Origin: Anopheles merus
Taxonomy: Eukaryota; Arthropoda; Insecta; Diptera; Culicidae
Length of the DNA: 64,000 nucleotides
Direction of reading: 5' to 3'
Assembly (NCBI RefSeq): GCF_017562075.2
Contig: NC_054084.1
Span: 48,134,697-48,198,696, forward strand
Shown here: piece by piece, positions 16,993-27,617 of the stretch
Layout: every line of letters begins with the position of its first letter
Position numbering within the stretch: position 1 is the stretch's first letter
The notes under the pieces: generated by a model
What the model saw: the letters and a program-made list of their open reading frames with translations, nothing else
Databases searched by the model: none
Told to the model about the DNA's origin: nothing
Made by a program: the position numbers and the translations under genes

Positions 16993-17267
16993 CCTAATCG
17001 GTATGCTGAAATCGTTCAAAGAGTCTCAATCACGCGTTTTTTCACTAGTTTGCAACCGATTGGCCCGTGTTGGTCCCGAAATTCATGCGAATTTCGGATC
17101 TTTGCGACTGCGAAGCACACTTCTTTCTAACAAAATGGCCGACGCTGCGTTTTGCTCCACTGTAACTTGAGGTAAGGTTGGTGCATGTACGACCGTAGGG
17201 TCATGTATTGACATAAGACGCTATTGTGTTTTTGACAGTCGATTGCTATGCACAAAAAGAACAAGTA

Positions 17268-17944
17268 CAGGCGGTCCCCGAGATACACGGTTAGGCCCGT
17301 GTCTGTGCTCCATCGGATGCGATTTTATCGGAAGGCCTGTCAAAATTTTATATGGGATTTGACAGATAACGTCGGACGTGCGATTTCGTCGTACGACGGA
17401 ATCAAAAAATTTTGATTTCGTCGGACGCCGCATCCGATTTTATCTGTCAAACTAAATGTGTGGTGTTTTGTAGGAACAATCTCAACTTAATTTTTCATAA
17501 TCGTTATATTATTAAAATCATCCAAATAATCGCAATATTATACGAAAAAGCGTTTGACAGCACGTGCGATAAAATCGCATGCGATGGAGCACAGACACGG
17601 GCCTTAATGGGGACCGAAAACGGCCGCAAAATACCGCGTATCTCGAATTTCCGCGTAAGTCGAATCTCGTGATTTCCCGCCAAAATATCACTAATTTTCG
17701 TGCAAATTTGCAAGTAGGGGGTTGTTTGAGCCACCAAATTAATTATTTGATATGTTTCTACTGAATTGAACAGTTTTAAACCTTTTGAAATGGTATTTCA
17801 CAATCGATCAATACGGAAATTATTTGGTATTTCACAATGGATGTGTCAAATCAGTACAATTTGCTCAAAGAACTGTCAAATTTGGAAAACCGCGTATCTC
17901 CGAATCCGCGTTTAAGAGGTACCGTGTATCTCGGGGACCGCCTG
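17268..17944. mobile_element. Pogo/Tc1-like MITE carrying a nested insertion
   Basis: The ends are inverted repeats of about 24 bp beginning CAGGCGGTCCCCGAGATACA, flanked by TA at 17266-17267 and 17945-17946. CAG ends with a TA duplication fit pogo/Tigger-type elements. Subterminal variants of the end (CGCGTATCTC-GAATTCCGCG) recur near 17635 and 17890. The element contains no transposase frame. A second, younger element (17294-17603) is inserted 26 bp inside the left end; without it the host element is about 364 bp. Confidence 0.85.
17294..17603. mobile_element. Nested Harbinger-like MITE with TTA duplication
   Basis: 310 bp with long inverted ends beginning GGCCCGTGTCTGTGCTCCAT and flanked by TTA at 17291-17293 and 17604-17606. 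A TWA target duplication and GG-starting ends are the hallmark of PIF/Harbinger elements. There is no transposase, so it is non-autonomous. It lies entirely within the pogo-like element, which gives the relative age. Confidence 0.85.
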
Positions 17945-18245
17945 TACAATCTGTTCTCAAGTTGCGCAGTAGGGTAACTGTACTAGTTTTCGGCAGTGTA
18001 CCTATTTTCGGCAGGTAGCCAAAAACGTTAAATTCTGCACAAATGCGGTAAAACTTTTCACAAAACACAAATTTGTAGTAAAAGTGTACTTATTTGTTAT
18101 TCACATACGAAATTTCACACCATTTCATTGCGTATTTTTCAAAATATCAAATAAATTGGGCATTTTTCGGCAGATTTGCTGTAAGCCAATTGTTCGGCCG
18201 GTTTTGTGATTAAGAGAACCAGAACAGTAAAACAATGAAAAAGTG

Positions 18246-18912
18246 CCCAAATAGCCAGAATTGCTTAAGCAGCTCATTTTGGCACGCTAAAGATCGCTGC
18301 TCTAATTCGCCTTTTGCAGTAGATAAACAGCATCAAAGTTCTATGTGGGTCTTTCAAACAGCGCCTAAGCAGCTTCCTTATGCCACGATGCCAGGGATTA
18401 TTTTTCTTTGTGTTTTATTTTCAAGCAAGCGTCATCGATGAAATAAACAACAAGATTTTTTTCGTTTAAACACATGTGTATATTTTTAAATCCTTTGTAT
18501 TGATGAATTACACAAAATTTTACACAATTTACTGATAATTCACAATCACTTCGTTTAATATTCATTCTTCAATTAACGAATCTAACTTGTGCAGCAGCAA
18601 TGAGATTATTGCCGGCGTCCGTCTTTGACACTTTGACAAGAGCCACCTTGAACCCATGTCATGCATAAAAAAGCTATAAAGTTCCACCAAGTTCGGTACG
18701 CTTTCTTAACAAGCCTTCAAGTTCCACCATGAACCCTACACATAGTGCTAATCAGCCGCAAAGTTCCAAAGAGTACCATGTGCCTGTTAAAAAGCTCCAT
18801 AGTTCCGCAAAGTACCGTCAGTATCTCTTAATCAGCCACAAAGTACGACATCGGAACGATTTTTCGTTAAACAGCCCTAAATCAGCTATAAAGTACGAGC
18901 TGGCTATTTGGG
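18246..18912. mobile_element. CCCAA-family non-autonomous DNA element, copy 1
   Basis: 667 bp with 13-bp perfect inverted ends CCCAAATAGCCAG / CTGGCTATTTGGG and an apparent 2-bp target duplication TG (18244-18245 and 18913-18914). The right half is a degenerate array of ~30-bp units of the type CAGCC-YAAAGTTCC. A short open frame in the left half shows no known transposase feature. Copy 2 at 19677-20341 is almost identical across the full length. Confidence 0.8.
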
Positions 18913-19118
18913 TGGTGTATAATATAGATTTTATCCGTATTTTATTTATTCTATCTTGTTCGAAATTTTAAAATCACGATAAATAAGTTATTTTTCAATT
19001 TAAATGCTGCCGAAAATAGGTACACAGTAAATGTTCATTTTTGATAGTTAAATGTTGTGGGCTGCTGCCGAAACGTGGAATAATAACACAACTTGGATTT
19101 GGCTGAATATTCCTTTAA

Positions 19119-19646
19119 CCTTTAAGTTGGCAACCGGATACCCGGGTATTTTTTTCAACTTCGAACTGCAATAACTTTTGATTCATTGCTTTTATTGACC
19201 TGAAATTTTCCGTAGCCTTCCAACTTTTAATTTATGATTTTTTGGTGCATAAGTTGTAATTTTAAACAGCCTGTAAGTATTTTATTTTGATTTTTTTTAA
19301 CTTTACCACGTAAGTTGGCAACCAGCATACCCGGGTATTCCATACATTTTGTATGGAGAATGACGTTTCTCTTCTTCCTCTTTTCGTATTGTGCTTATTT
19401 TTTAATCAAATTCAGGCGATTCCAAATTTCAATTCGACCGTTATTTTTATAATAAAATGAAAAAAAAATGTATGAATAAATGAAGTAGAAGAGAATATAT
19501 GGTCGGCATTACTTGCATACAGCATTAAAATATAGAAAACATTGTTTACCTATGAAAATCGTTAATTTTTTGCATCAAAACGTGTGGAATACCCGGGTAT
19601 GCCGGTTGCCAACTTACGTGTGTAAATCTGGTTGCCAACTCTACGG
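19119..19646. mobile_element. piggyBac-like MITE with TTAA duplication
   Basis: 528 bp bounded by TTAA at 19115-19118 and 19647-19650. The ends are CCTTTAAGTTGGCAACC and an inverted CCGTAGAGTTGGCAACC. Subterminal copies of AAGTTGGCAACCnGnATACC occur near 19122 and 19312 and inverted near 19590. TTAA plus CC-starting ends point to piggyBac mobilisation. No transposase frame. Confidence 0.8.
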
Positions 19647-19676
19647 TTAAAACTTGATCAGAACACTACAATGCAT

Positions 19677-20341
19677 CCCAAATAGCCAGAATTGCTTAAG
19701 CAGCTCATTTTGGCACGCTAAAGATCGCTGCTCTAATTCGCCTTTTGCAGTAGATAAACAGTATCAAAGTTCTATGTGGGTCTTTAAAACAGCGCCTAAG
19801 CAGCTTCCTTATGCCACGATTCCAGGGATTATTTTTCTGTGTGTTTTATTTTCAAGCAAGCGTCATCGATGAAATAAACAACAAGATTTGTTTCGTTTAA
19901 ACACATATGTATATTTTTAAATCTTTTGTATTGATGAATTACACAAAATTTTACACAATTTACTGATAATTCACAATCACTTCACTCAATATTCCTTCTT
20001 TAATTAACTTATCTAACTTGTACAGCAGCAATGATATGATTGACGGCGTCTCTCTTTGACACTTTGACAAGATCCACCTTGTACCGATGCCATGCATTAA
20101 AAAGCTATAAAGCTCCACCAAGTTCGATACACACTCTTAACAAGCCTTAAAGTTCTATCATGAACCCTACACATAGTGCTAATCAGCCGCAAAGTTCCAA
20201 AGAGTACCATGTGCCTGTTAAAAAGCTCCATAGTTCCGCAAAGTACCGTCTATCTCTTAATCAGCCACAAAGTACGACATCGGAACGATTTTTCGTTAAA
20301 CAGCCCTAAATCAGCTATAAAGTACGAGCTGGCTATTTGGG
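19677..20341. mobile_element. CCCAA-family non-autonomous DNA element, copy 2
   Basis: 665 bp, nearly identical to copy 1 (18246-18912), with the same 13-bp inverted ends. The apparent target duplication is AT (19675-19676 and 20342-20343), different from copy 1. This shows two separate insertions rather than a segmental duplication. Confidence 0.8.
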
Positions 20342-20947
20342 ATATGTCGACACATAATACGACCTTCTTCGTATCAAATATCTCCAATTTAACAAATAAT
20401 GCATTGGCGTAAGAAAAACATAATTATTTGTAAGCCAGTTGGTGCCATACGCTATAACCATCAAGCTGTCACTTTTCATTTCACTTTTCATGGCTGCTCT
20501 GTTTGTTTGTCAAATAAGCAACATAAAATTAATAATTAAAGTGCTTTTTAACACCAATATTACGAAAGTAAGAGTGTTAAATTGCTTTAAAGATTTTTTT
20601 TCTAGCTATTTCCATTGATAAAAACATTTTTTGACCTGTATTCGCGTTACCGAAAATAGGAACACAGCCTGCCGAAAATAGGAACAAACTGCCGAAAATA
20701 GGAGCAAAACCAATATAGGCATTTTCAAGAATATTTGTGAAAAAGGGCTTTGAAACGACAAATAAAAAATAGCTTAACGTATAACGATAGTGTATCAACC
20801 AAAATAATATCACTTTCATGAAAAAATAATAAAATCCCAAATAACCAAATCGTCCTTAACCCACTGTAAAACCACTTCAAACCCAAGGTGTATGGATATT
20901 AGGAGGTGAAGTGCTTCAGAGCAAATTGACATTTCACGACTTGACAT

Positions 20948-21536
20948 CCCAAGTGCCACAAATCCACTAAACGACCACTAAACGGCTTCTAAACGACTCA
21001 AGTTCTCTACCTAAACGGAATATAGAAAGACTTCGTTTAGCAGACGCCAAACGACTCATGCATTCTAAAAATAGCAAAAAAGCTGGTGGCGCTATCTGTT
21101 GGTGGGATACCCCAACCAGTTGAGCTTCATCGCTTGGAGGAGAGCTTTCTCATTTCCTCTGTACTGTTGTATGGTTTCGCATTGAAGTTATGCATCGCTA
21201 GAACTAGAACGGCGATACGATTGTTTAAATACTAAACTCCAACGGAAACCACCAGCACTGAAGCAAGTGAGATTTGAGCAATGGTCATTGGTGTTGATAC
21301 CCACGTATCTAACCACACGACCATTTATATAGATTTTTGCTCAGAAAGTTAGAAGGCTATATAGGTCATAATAAAATGCAACTTGTCGAAACACATTGCA
21401 AGAAAAGGATAGCAATATGATGATGAGTTGTAATACGCCATCTATTGATCAAACCAATGAAGCTGTGGAGCTTTCATTTTTTTTTCTATGGATATTCAAT
21501 TTTCCAGTCGTTTAAGCTTAATCTGTGGCGCTTGGG
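20948..21536. mobile_element. Related CCCAA-ended element, distinct subfamily
   Basis: 589 bp with inverted ends CCCAAGYGCCACARAT and flanking AT dinucleotides (20946-20947 and 21537-21538). It shares the CCCAA start and the 2-bp duplication with the two copies upstream, but not their interior. The left arm contains short CTAAACGAC repeats that recur inverted near the right end. A further CCCAAATAACC string at 20836 may be an orphan end of the same family. Confidence 0.7.
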
Positions 21537-22800
21537 ATAACAATACTGGGGGCCACGGTATTCAAATCGGGAAGGGCTGGAGGGGGGTGTAGAAAATTGT
21601 ATGCGATTTGACATAACAATACTCAATGATGGCGCCTGGCAAACGTGCTAATAATTCACCTGTTAAATAAATACACCTTGCTTCATTCAAACCCACGTGG
21701 GTTTGTGGTGGTCGATTCAGTCGTTAACCCACCAAATTTTAGAACAATCGGAGCTGCCAGTTCCGATCCGATGTATCTATCTTGCCCACCCTTAAGCCAC
21801 CTTTTTCAAAAATGCTTTGAGGAAAAGTTTGGTCAAGGGTTGGCTTAGGTCAATATGCTGGACAGGATTTTAACTCCTCGGTTGATTAAATTCATTCACT
21901 TACATCACTGCACTTCAACTTCAGCAATATTATTAGTCGTTAAACTATGCACTGACCAGCGAAATGGAAGAGTTCATTCGCAAGTAAACAAACACATATA
22001 TACACATATACATAAAACATGTATGTTTTACAACAAACCAACTTAAATACACACGCTCAATTGCTTCCTTTGCATAATTAAATAACATTTTAACACAGGT
22101 GAAACATGTTGAGCAAATAAATTGCCCGTGCATAAAAATCTGACTTCAACAACATTGAAGTGGCTGCTTCTGTGGCCGTGTGGCTTAACCCACCAAACTG
22201 ATAGTTTTTTAGCTTTGTTTGATGGAACTGGATCTTTAGTACAAGAAATTGGTGGCGTTTTCGGTATCTTGGTTATATGGATCATGACATTTTGCAGCAC
22301 CGATGGCAACAATAAGTCACTGAAAGCCAAGCTCACTTCATTAATGGGACCTGGCCGGCCTTGACCGACAGCGGTTGTTGTGTCAAAGAAGTAGAATGGG
22401 TCACAACTGCGCCAAATAGCTGTTTGTTTACGCTTTTTCGCAAACGTCAAATTTTGTCACTTTTTGTCAACCTTTGTCAACTTTGTTTCCTGGCTGCTCC
22501 AGATTACAAAATTTTGACAAAAGCTCAAAAAAGTGACAAAAGCTCATGTTTTTAAAAATTTGTCAACATTTTGTCACTCTCATGGCCTTTCGCCTATTGG
22601 CTCCAAAGAAGTTCGTTCGCCTTGGGAATGCTTGTTGAATGTGAAATACTGATTTTATGTTTTGTGTGATGTGTTTGACGAGCAGCACATTTGCACATGA
22701 AATATTTCACTAGCTGTCCTGTGAAGCGCCCTTGGTGTGAAACGTCTGATGAAAATAACATTTCTGTTAGCACTGTCATCAGTGTCATCTGCGGTCGGAC
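21537..22800. other. Spacer between the transposon nest and Rack1
   Basis: No coding frame is supported. The stretch holds a SINE200-like fragment (22308-22398) and a cluster of TTGTCA/TGACAA strings (22446-22577). Confidence 0.5.
22308..22398 (+). mobile_element. SINE200-like 3' fragment
   Basis: Contains AATAAGTCACTGAAAGCCAA, a diverged middle, GGCCTTGACCG, and the CAAAGAAGTAGAA tail, matching the 3' half of the SINE at 2687-2880. Confidence 0.7.
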
Positions 22801-22808
22801 CCGTTCAC

Positions 22809-22821
22809 GTTCTTTTCTTCG
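22809..22821 (+). promoter_or_regulatory. TCT/TOP-type initiator of Rack1
   Basis: The string GTTCTTTTCTTCG lies 88-99 bp before the ATG and matches the polypyrimidine initiator (YYCTTTYY) of ribosomal-protein and translation genes in insects, which gives 5' TOP mRNAs. Rack1 is a 40S component, so this fits. The start site is inferred, not shown. Confidence 0.5.
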
Positions 22822-22907
22822 CCATCTTGTGCGGGTCGGACGTGAATTTCGCTGCTCGCGAAAACGAATCGCTTGGCAAAGTGTGAAATTTGTGAATAGA
22901 ACCGAAA

Positions 22908-25046
22908 ATGACTGAAACACTGCAACTGCGCGGCCAGCTGCTTGGCCACTCTGGATGGGTGACGCAGATCGCCACCAATCCGAAGTACCCGGACATGATC
23001 CTGTCTTCGTCTCGTGGTAAGTGTTGTAGGTGATTCTAACCTCCAAAATGTGCTTCATCAACACGCGGCATCGCCAGTGGCATTATCGACATTTGATGCA
23101 TTCGAGCCAATGTGTTGCCCTAGGGAAGGATGTGTAGTGAATCGCCAAGCTCTGTTGTGTGCTAATAAAGGTATTGTACTTTTTTCAGACAAGACGCTGA
23201 TCGTGTGGAAATTGACCCGTGACGAGCTGAGCTACGGCATTCCTCAGAAGCGTCTGTACGGACACTCGCACTTCATTTCCGATGTAGTGCTGTCCTCCGA
23301 CGGCAACTACGCTCTGTCCGGATCGTGGGACAAAACTCTTCGACTGTGGGATCTGGCAGCTGGTCAGTCGACCCGCCGTTTTGAAGACCATACCAAGGTG
23401 TGACAATTAAGTTAATGACGCTTGCCACCGGCAAGCAAAAGCAACTTCGCACGAAATCAGAGCAATCAGTGTTGATCGATCGTTTTGATTCGCTATTGAG
23501 TCCAACTATCGATTCTTAACGTTGGGTGTAATCAGGGGCTCTTCCTTGATACGACTTCCGTTAATAATGGATGTTGATGTACCGTAATTCGAGATAGTTT
23601 GAATTGTACAATTGTTGGCAACATGTGCGAAATTCTTTCAACTGGCTAGGATTTGCTCTGTATATGATACGTTATTGTGCCTATGCGAGGCTGAAAATCA
23701 AAAATTTAGTTACAAAGCGCCAATGCGTGGCAGAAGAAAGTAACCAAAAGCATAGTTTCAAAGGGCCAATGCGTGGCAGAAGAAATATGTTGTGCTATTC
23801 CAATTAGTGTGACAAATCAAGCACAAATGGTCGTCAACCCTTGGATGCCGAGGCGGGCCTGTATATCCATACGGTGAGCGATGCGAGACGGTTGCTTGTG
23901 TTGAGGTATACGGTCGTTGCAACATATTGCAGTTCTATTATCTATGGCAGAACACTATCTGTATTCGTTGCAGTCGCGCGGTTGTGTCTTTGTTCTGTAG
24001 ATAATAGTAATGTACGAAATGCGATGAAACACTCTTCGAAAAACATTTAGATGATTGATGACCACAATTACTCAAATCATAGAAAATGTGACCGCTACAA
24101 GAAGCCCCTTTCTCATTATATAGTACAATCGTATTGCTTTTACGCACATCCCAGCTCCATGCAATTTAACTAATCTATGAGTCGCATGGCGTTCTTCTAT
24201 TAATAGAGCGTGCAAGAGTAAACTTCCTCTCGATAGAGCACTCCTTTCCAGTTCATGCCCCCATGTGGTAGATTTGGAGCAAAGCTTTGTTGAGAGACAA
24301 CATAAAATATTAAAAGTTGTCTTTTCTAATGTAGCGGTCACGTTGTCTATGCTGTGTAGTCTGGATGACTACTACAGAATGGGTACCATTTAGTGTGAAG
24401 CTAATGAAAAAATCTTTTATTGCAGGACGTTCTCTCGGTTGCTTTCTCTGTAGATAACCGGCAGATTGTGTCGGGATCGCGCGACAAGACGATCAAGCTG
24501 TGGAACACTCTGGCCGAGTGTAAGTACACCATCCAGGAGGATGGACACTCCGACTGGGTGTCGTGTGTGCGATTCTCGCCGAACCACACCAACCCGATCA
24601 TCGTGTCGGCTGGTTGGGATCGTGTGGTGAAGGTTTGGAATCTGGCCAATTGCAAGCTGAAGATCGATCATCTCGGACACAACGGATACCTTAACTCGGT
24701 GTCCGTGTCGCCCGACGGTTCGCTGTGCACGTCCGGTGGTAAGGATTGTCGCGCCTTCCTGTGGGATCTGAACGATGGCAAGCATCTGCATACGCTGGAG
24801 CACAATGAAATCATCAACGCACTGTGCTTCTCGCCCAACCGCTACTGGCTGTGCGTCGCCTACGGACCGTCGATCAAGATCTGGGATCTTGCCTCTAAGA
24901 CGATGGTCGAGGAGTTGAAGCCGGCTAAGAACGGCGATCCGCCACAGTGCTTGTCGCTGGCCTGGTCTACCGATGGGCAGACCCTGTATGCTGGCTACTC
25001 CGATAACATTATTCGCGTGTGGCAGGTGTCGGTCTCTGCTCGTTAA
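22908..25046 (+). CDS. Rack1: RACK1, receptor for activated C kinase / 40S ribosomal protein
   Basis: Three exons, 22908-23016, 23189-23397 and 24426-25046, give 312 residues, the usual RACK1 length. The protein is a seven-bladed WD40 propeller throughout; clear blades end in DKTLIVW, DKTLRLWD, DKTIKLW, DRVVKVWN, DCRAFLWD, SIKIWD and DNIIRVW. It sits on the 40S head near the mRNA exit, where it links kinases and quality control to translation. Exon 1 starts MTETLQLRGQLLGH, typical for insects. Codon use is strongly G/C-ending, as expected for a very highly expressed gene. A poly(A) signal AATAAA at 25134-25139 gives a short 3' UTR. Confidence 0.97.
23398..24425 (+). other. Rack1 intron 2
   Basis: 1.0 kb, non-coding. 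A 22-bp direct repeat (CGCCAATGCGTGGCAGAAGA and flanks) occurs near 23718 and 23766. RACK1 introns host C/D snoRNAs in vertebrates. I looked for RTGATGA and CTGA box pairs and found none I would call. Confidence 0.6.
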
Positions 25047-26163
25047 GGCGAAGAGAGTCCTTTGGATGGTTTATTAATGATTCCATTCAAGTGATTATTG
25101 GAGAAATCCGTTGCATTCTTTGTCAAAGAAAGTAATAAACGGGAACGTGAAAATGTAATTTCAATTAATGTTTTTAATGTAAGATATTACTCGGTTATAT
25201 TAGTTTTACAACACATTTAAAGCAAAGAAACATTTATTTCATATGTTGACATTTTTAGAGAAAAAACACTCAATTAACAAAACGATTACGAATATCGTGC
25301 AAGTGCAGTTCTGACGGATTTGCGGTTCGTATACCTCATTCGATAGAGTAGTGAGGTAATTCTATGAAATGCACTCAAATATTAATAAAACCAAGTCTCA
25401 GACTAGATACGATTCTTTCGGACAAAAATAGAAAACTGAGAATAACTACGTTGCTCCAGCCTGGTTTTACATTGGTATATACCTCTGCCTGCCGAATATG
25501 CAAACCGAATATGATTTCCCTTGGAATGTAATTTCGATGTATGTTGTTATTAAATGCTTTAGTTTTTAGAACATGTAATCCATGGGTGCCAAAATAGCCA
25601 TTCATATATGGGAAATGTGTTAAAGCTCCGCGTGCTAGCGCTGCCCCGAAATAGGACCATCATCCATCGGTCCAAGGGAAACGGCGCAGACAGGCGGGAA
25701 AGTGAAATATCAGTTCCGAAGGGTCTCCGTAATTCTTAAAGAACTGGTTCACTTCATGATGGATTTGGCGCCTTTCTATATTCAGATAAAATTACGAAGA
25801 AAATTATTTCTAATATCGTTTGCCTTCGCATGACTGACTCGTTGCGCTCCTAGCGGCCAACATGGCAAAATTAGGAAATGGAAAAGATGCGTCAAAAAAA
25901 TACACGTCATGTTTGACAGACTTCAGTTTTGGTTTGCGTGTCCATATCGCAATTGTCAATCCGGCTTGAAAACGTACATTCGTGGCCGACTTCGCGTGAA
26001 CCAAGCATTCGATCCAATCTCCAGTATCGCACTCGAGGCGGTGAACGATTCCGGCATTCTGGGCAGAGAATCACAAAATTGATAAACTGGCAAAGGCAGC
26101 GTAGCAACTCGCGCAAGCCGGATAGAAGTTTTAGCTGCTGCAATACACTTTTCCTGTGGAAAA
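25047..26163 (+). other. Rack1 3' UTR, spacer and ribophorin I 5' region
   Basis: AT-rich up to about 25620, then a GC-richer stretch leading to the ribophorin I start. No additional coding frame is supported. Confidence 0.5.
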
Positions 26164-27617
26164 ATGGTGAAGCTGGTGCTTGTTGTTTGCGGCATCGCTG
26201 CCGTACTTGCCGGCGCGTTTGTGCAAGCGGCGATAGACATGGAGATAGAAAACAGAGCCGTCGATCGGACGATAGATCTGACCTCACAATTAGTGAAAAT
26301 TTCCTACAAAATAACTCTAGAACACAAGTCGAAGCTGCCCATCAGCACTTACCTGTTCGTTGTGCCGGAAGCGGACCGAGAGAAGTTGGCCTTCATCTCA
26401 GCGAAGGATTCCTCCAAGAAGGAGCTGAAGCTCACGGAAACTACCACCCCGAAGGGGGTGACGTTCAGCATGACCCTGCCGGCCGGTGCATCGAACCCAG
26501 TCGTATACATCGAGACGGTGTTCACGAAATCGCTCAAGCCGTTCCCTTCGTCCATCACCCAAAGCGAACGGCAGCTGGTGCAGTACTTTGGCAACGTTTA
26601 CTTCTACTCTCCGTATCCGACGGTGACGCAGAAAACGACGGTCCATCTAAGCTCCCGCAATGTGGAAAGCTACACCCAGTTCAAGCCGAGCGTCCAATCG
26701 GACAGCACTGTTACGTACGGACCGTACGATAACGTGGCAGGTATGAATGAGGGATCACCATCAATACCATTTGTTGTAAGGGTGTTAACGTTTGTCCGAT
26801 GTTATCAATTCTAGCTTTCTCCCACGAGCCGATGACGATTCACTTCGAAAACTTTACTCCATTCCTCACCGTGACCCGGCTGGAGCGTACTATTGAGGTA
26901 TCGCACTGGGGCAACATTGCCGTGGAGGAAACGATCGATATCGTCCACTCGGGAGCCACGCTGAAGGGGGCGTTCTCACGCTACGACTACCAGAAGGATG
27001 CCCGCTCGAACCAGCCCAGCGTGAAATCGTACAAAACGCTTCTGCCGGCCTCGGCCACCGGTGTTTACTACCGTGACACCAATGGTAACATCTCCACCTC
27101 CGCCCTGCGCACACTGAAGGATGCGGTCGAGCTGGATCTTCGCCCACGGTTCCCCCTGTTTGGCGGCTGGCGCACCCACTACACGCTCGGTTACAATGTG
27201 CCGAGCTTCGAATACCTGTTCCAGAACGGCGACAATTTCCTGCTGAAGATGCGCGTGATCGATCACATCTTTGACGACATGATGATCGACGAGGTCGTGA
27301 CGAAGGTTATCCTGCCCGAGGGCGCCAACAACATTAAACTGATCGCGCCTTATTCAATCCAACGGCACCCGGATACGTTGCACTACACTTACCTGGACAC
27401 ATTCGGCCGTCCGGTGATTTCCTTCAGCAAGCGCAATCTGGTCGAAAATCACATCAACGACTTTAATCTTAAGTACAACTTTTCACGCGTCATGATGCTG
27501 CAGGAACCGTTGCTGGTGGTGGGCTTCCTTTATGTGCTGTTCTTGTTCGTGATCATCTGGATGCGGCTGGACTTTTCCATTATCAAGGACAAAGAGCCAC
27601 ATCAACACAAAGACTAA
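26164..27617 (+). CDS. RPN1: Ribophorin I, oligosaccharyltransferase subunit OST1
   Basis: Two exons, 26164-26740 and 26815-27617, in phase 1, encode 459 residues, close to the length of the insect orthologue as I recall it. There is an N-terminal signal peptide (VKLVLVVCGIAAVLAGAFVQA), then the luminal ribophorin I domain with conserved stretches such as SQLVKISYKITLEH, EVSHWGNIAVEE, KGAFSRYDYQ and YTLGYNVPSFEYLF. One C-terminal membrane span (about 422-442, PLLVVGFLYVLFLFVIIW) is followed by a short cytosolic tail. The tail is much shorter than in vertebrate ribophorin I (607 residues in human). It is a core subunit of the ER complex that N-glycosylates nascent proteins. Poly(A) signal AATAAA at 27951-27956. 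Confidence 0.95.

Larger units (their letters stand above)
17970..20715. repeat. Region bounded by inverted CTGCCGAAAATAGG motifs
   Basis: The motif CTGCCGAAAATAGGnACA occurs inverted near 17975-18017 and direct near 19006-19027 and 20645-20700 (three times in tandem there). The arrangement looks like the ends of one or two older DNA elements into which the CCCAA-type and piggyBac-like MITEs later inserted. Best pair of ends: CAGTGTACCTATTTTCGGCA at about 17994 and its near-inverse ending about 19027. Exact boundaries and target duplication are unclear. Confidence 0.5.

Noticed and set aside
18235..18441. Open frames in the CCCAA elements as transposase remnants
   Set aside because: Short, without any catalytic motif, and in both copies simply part of the repeated DNA.
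23398..24425. snoRNA in Rack1 intron 2
   Set aside because: A near C-box (TTGATGA) is present near 24057, but no fitting D box and terminal stem were found.
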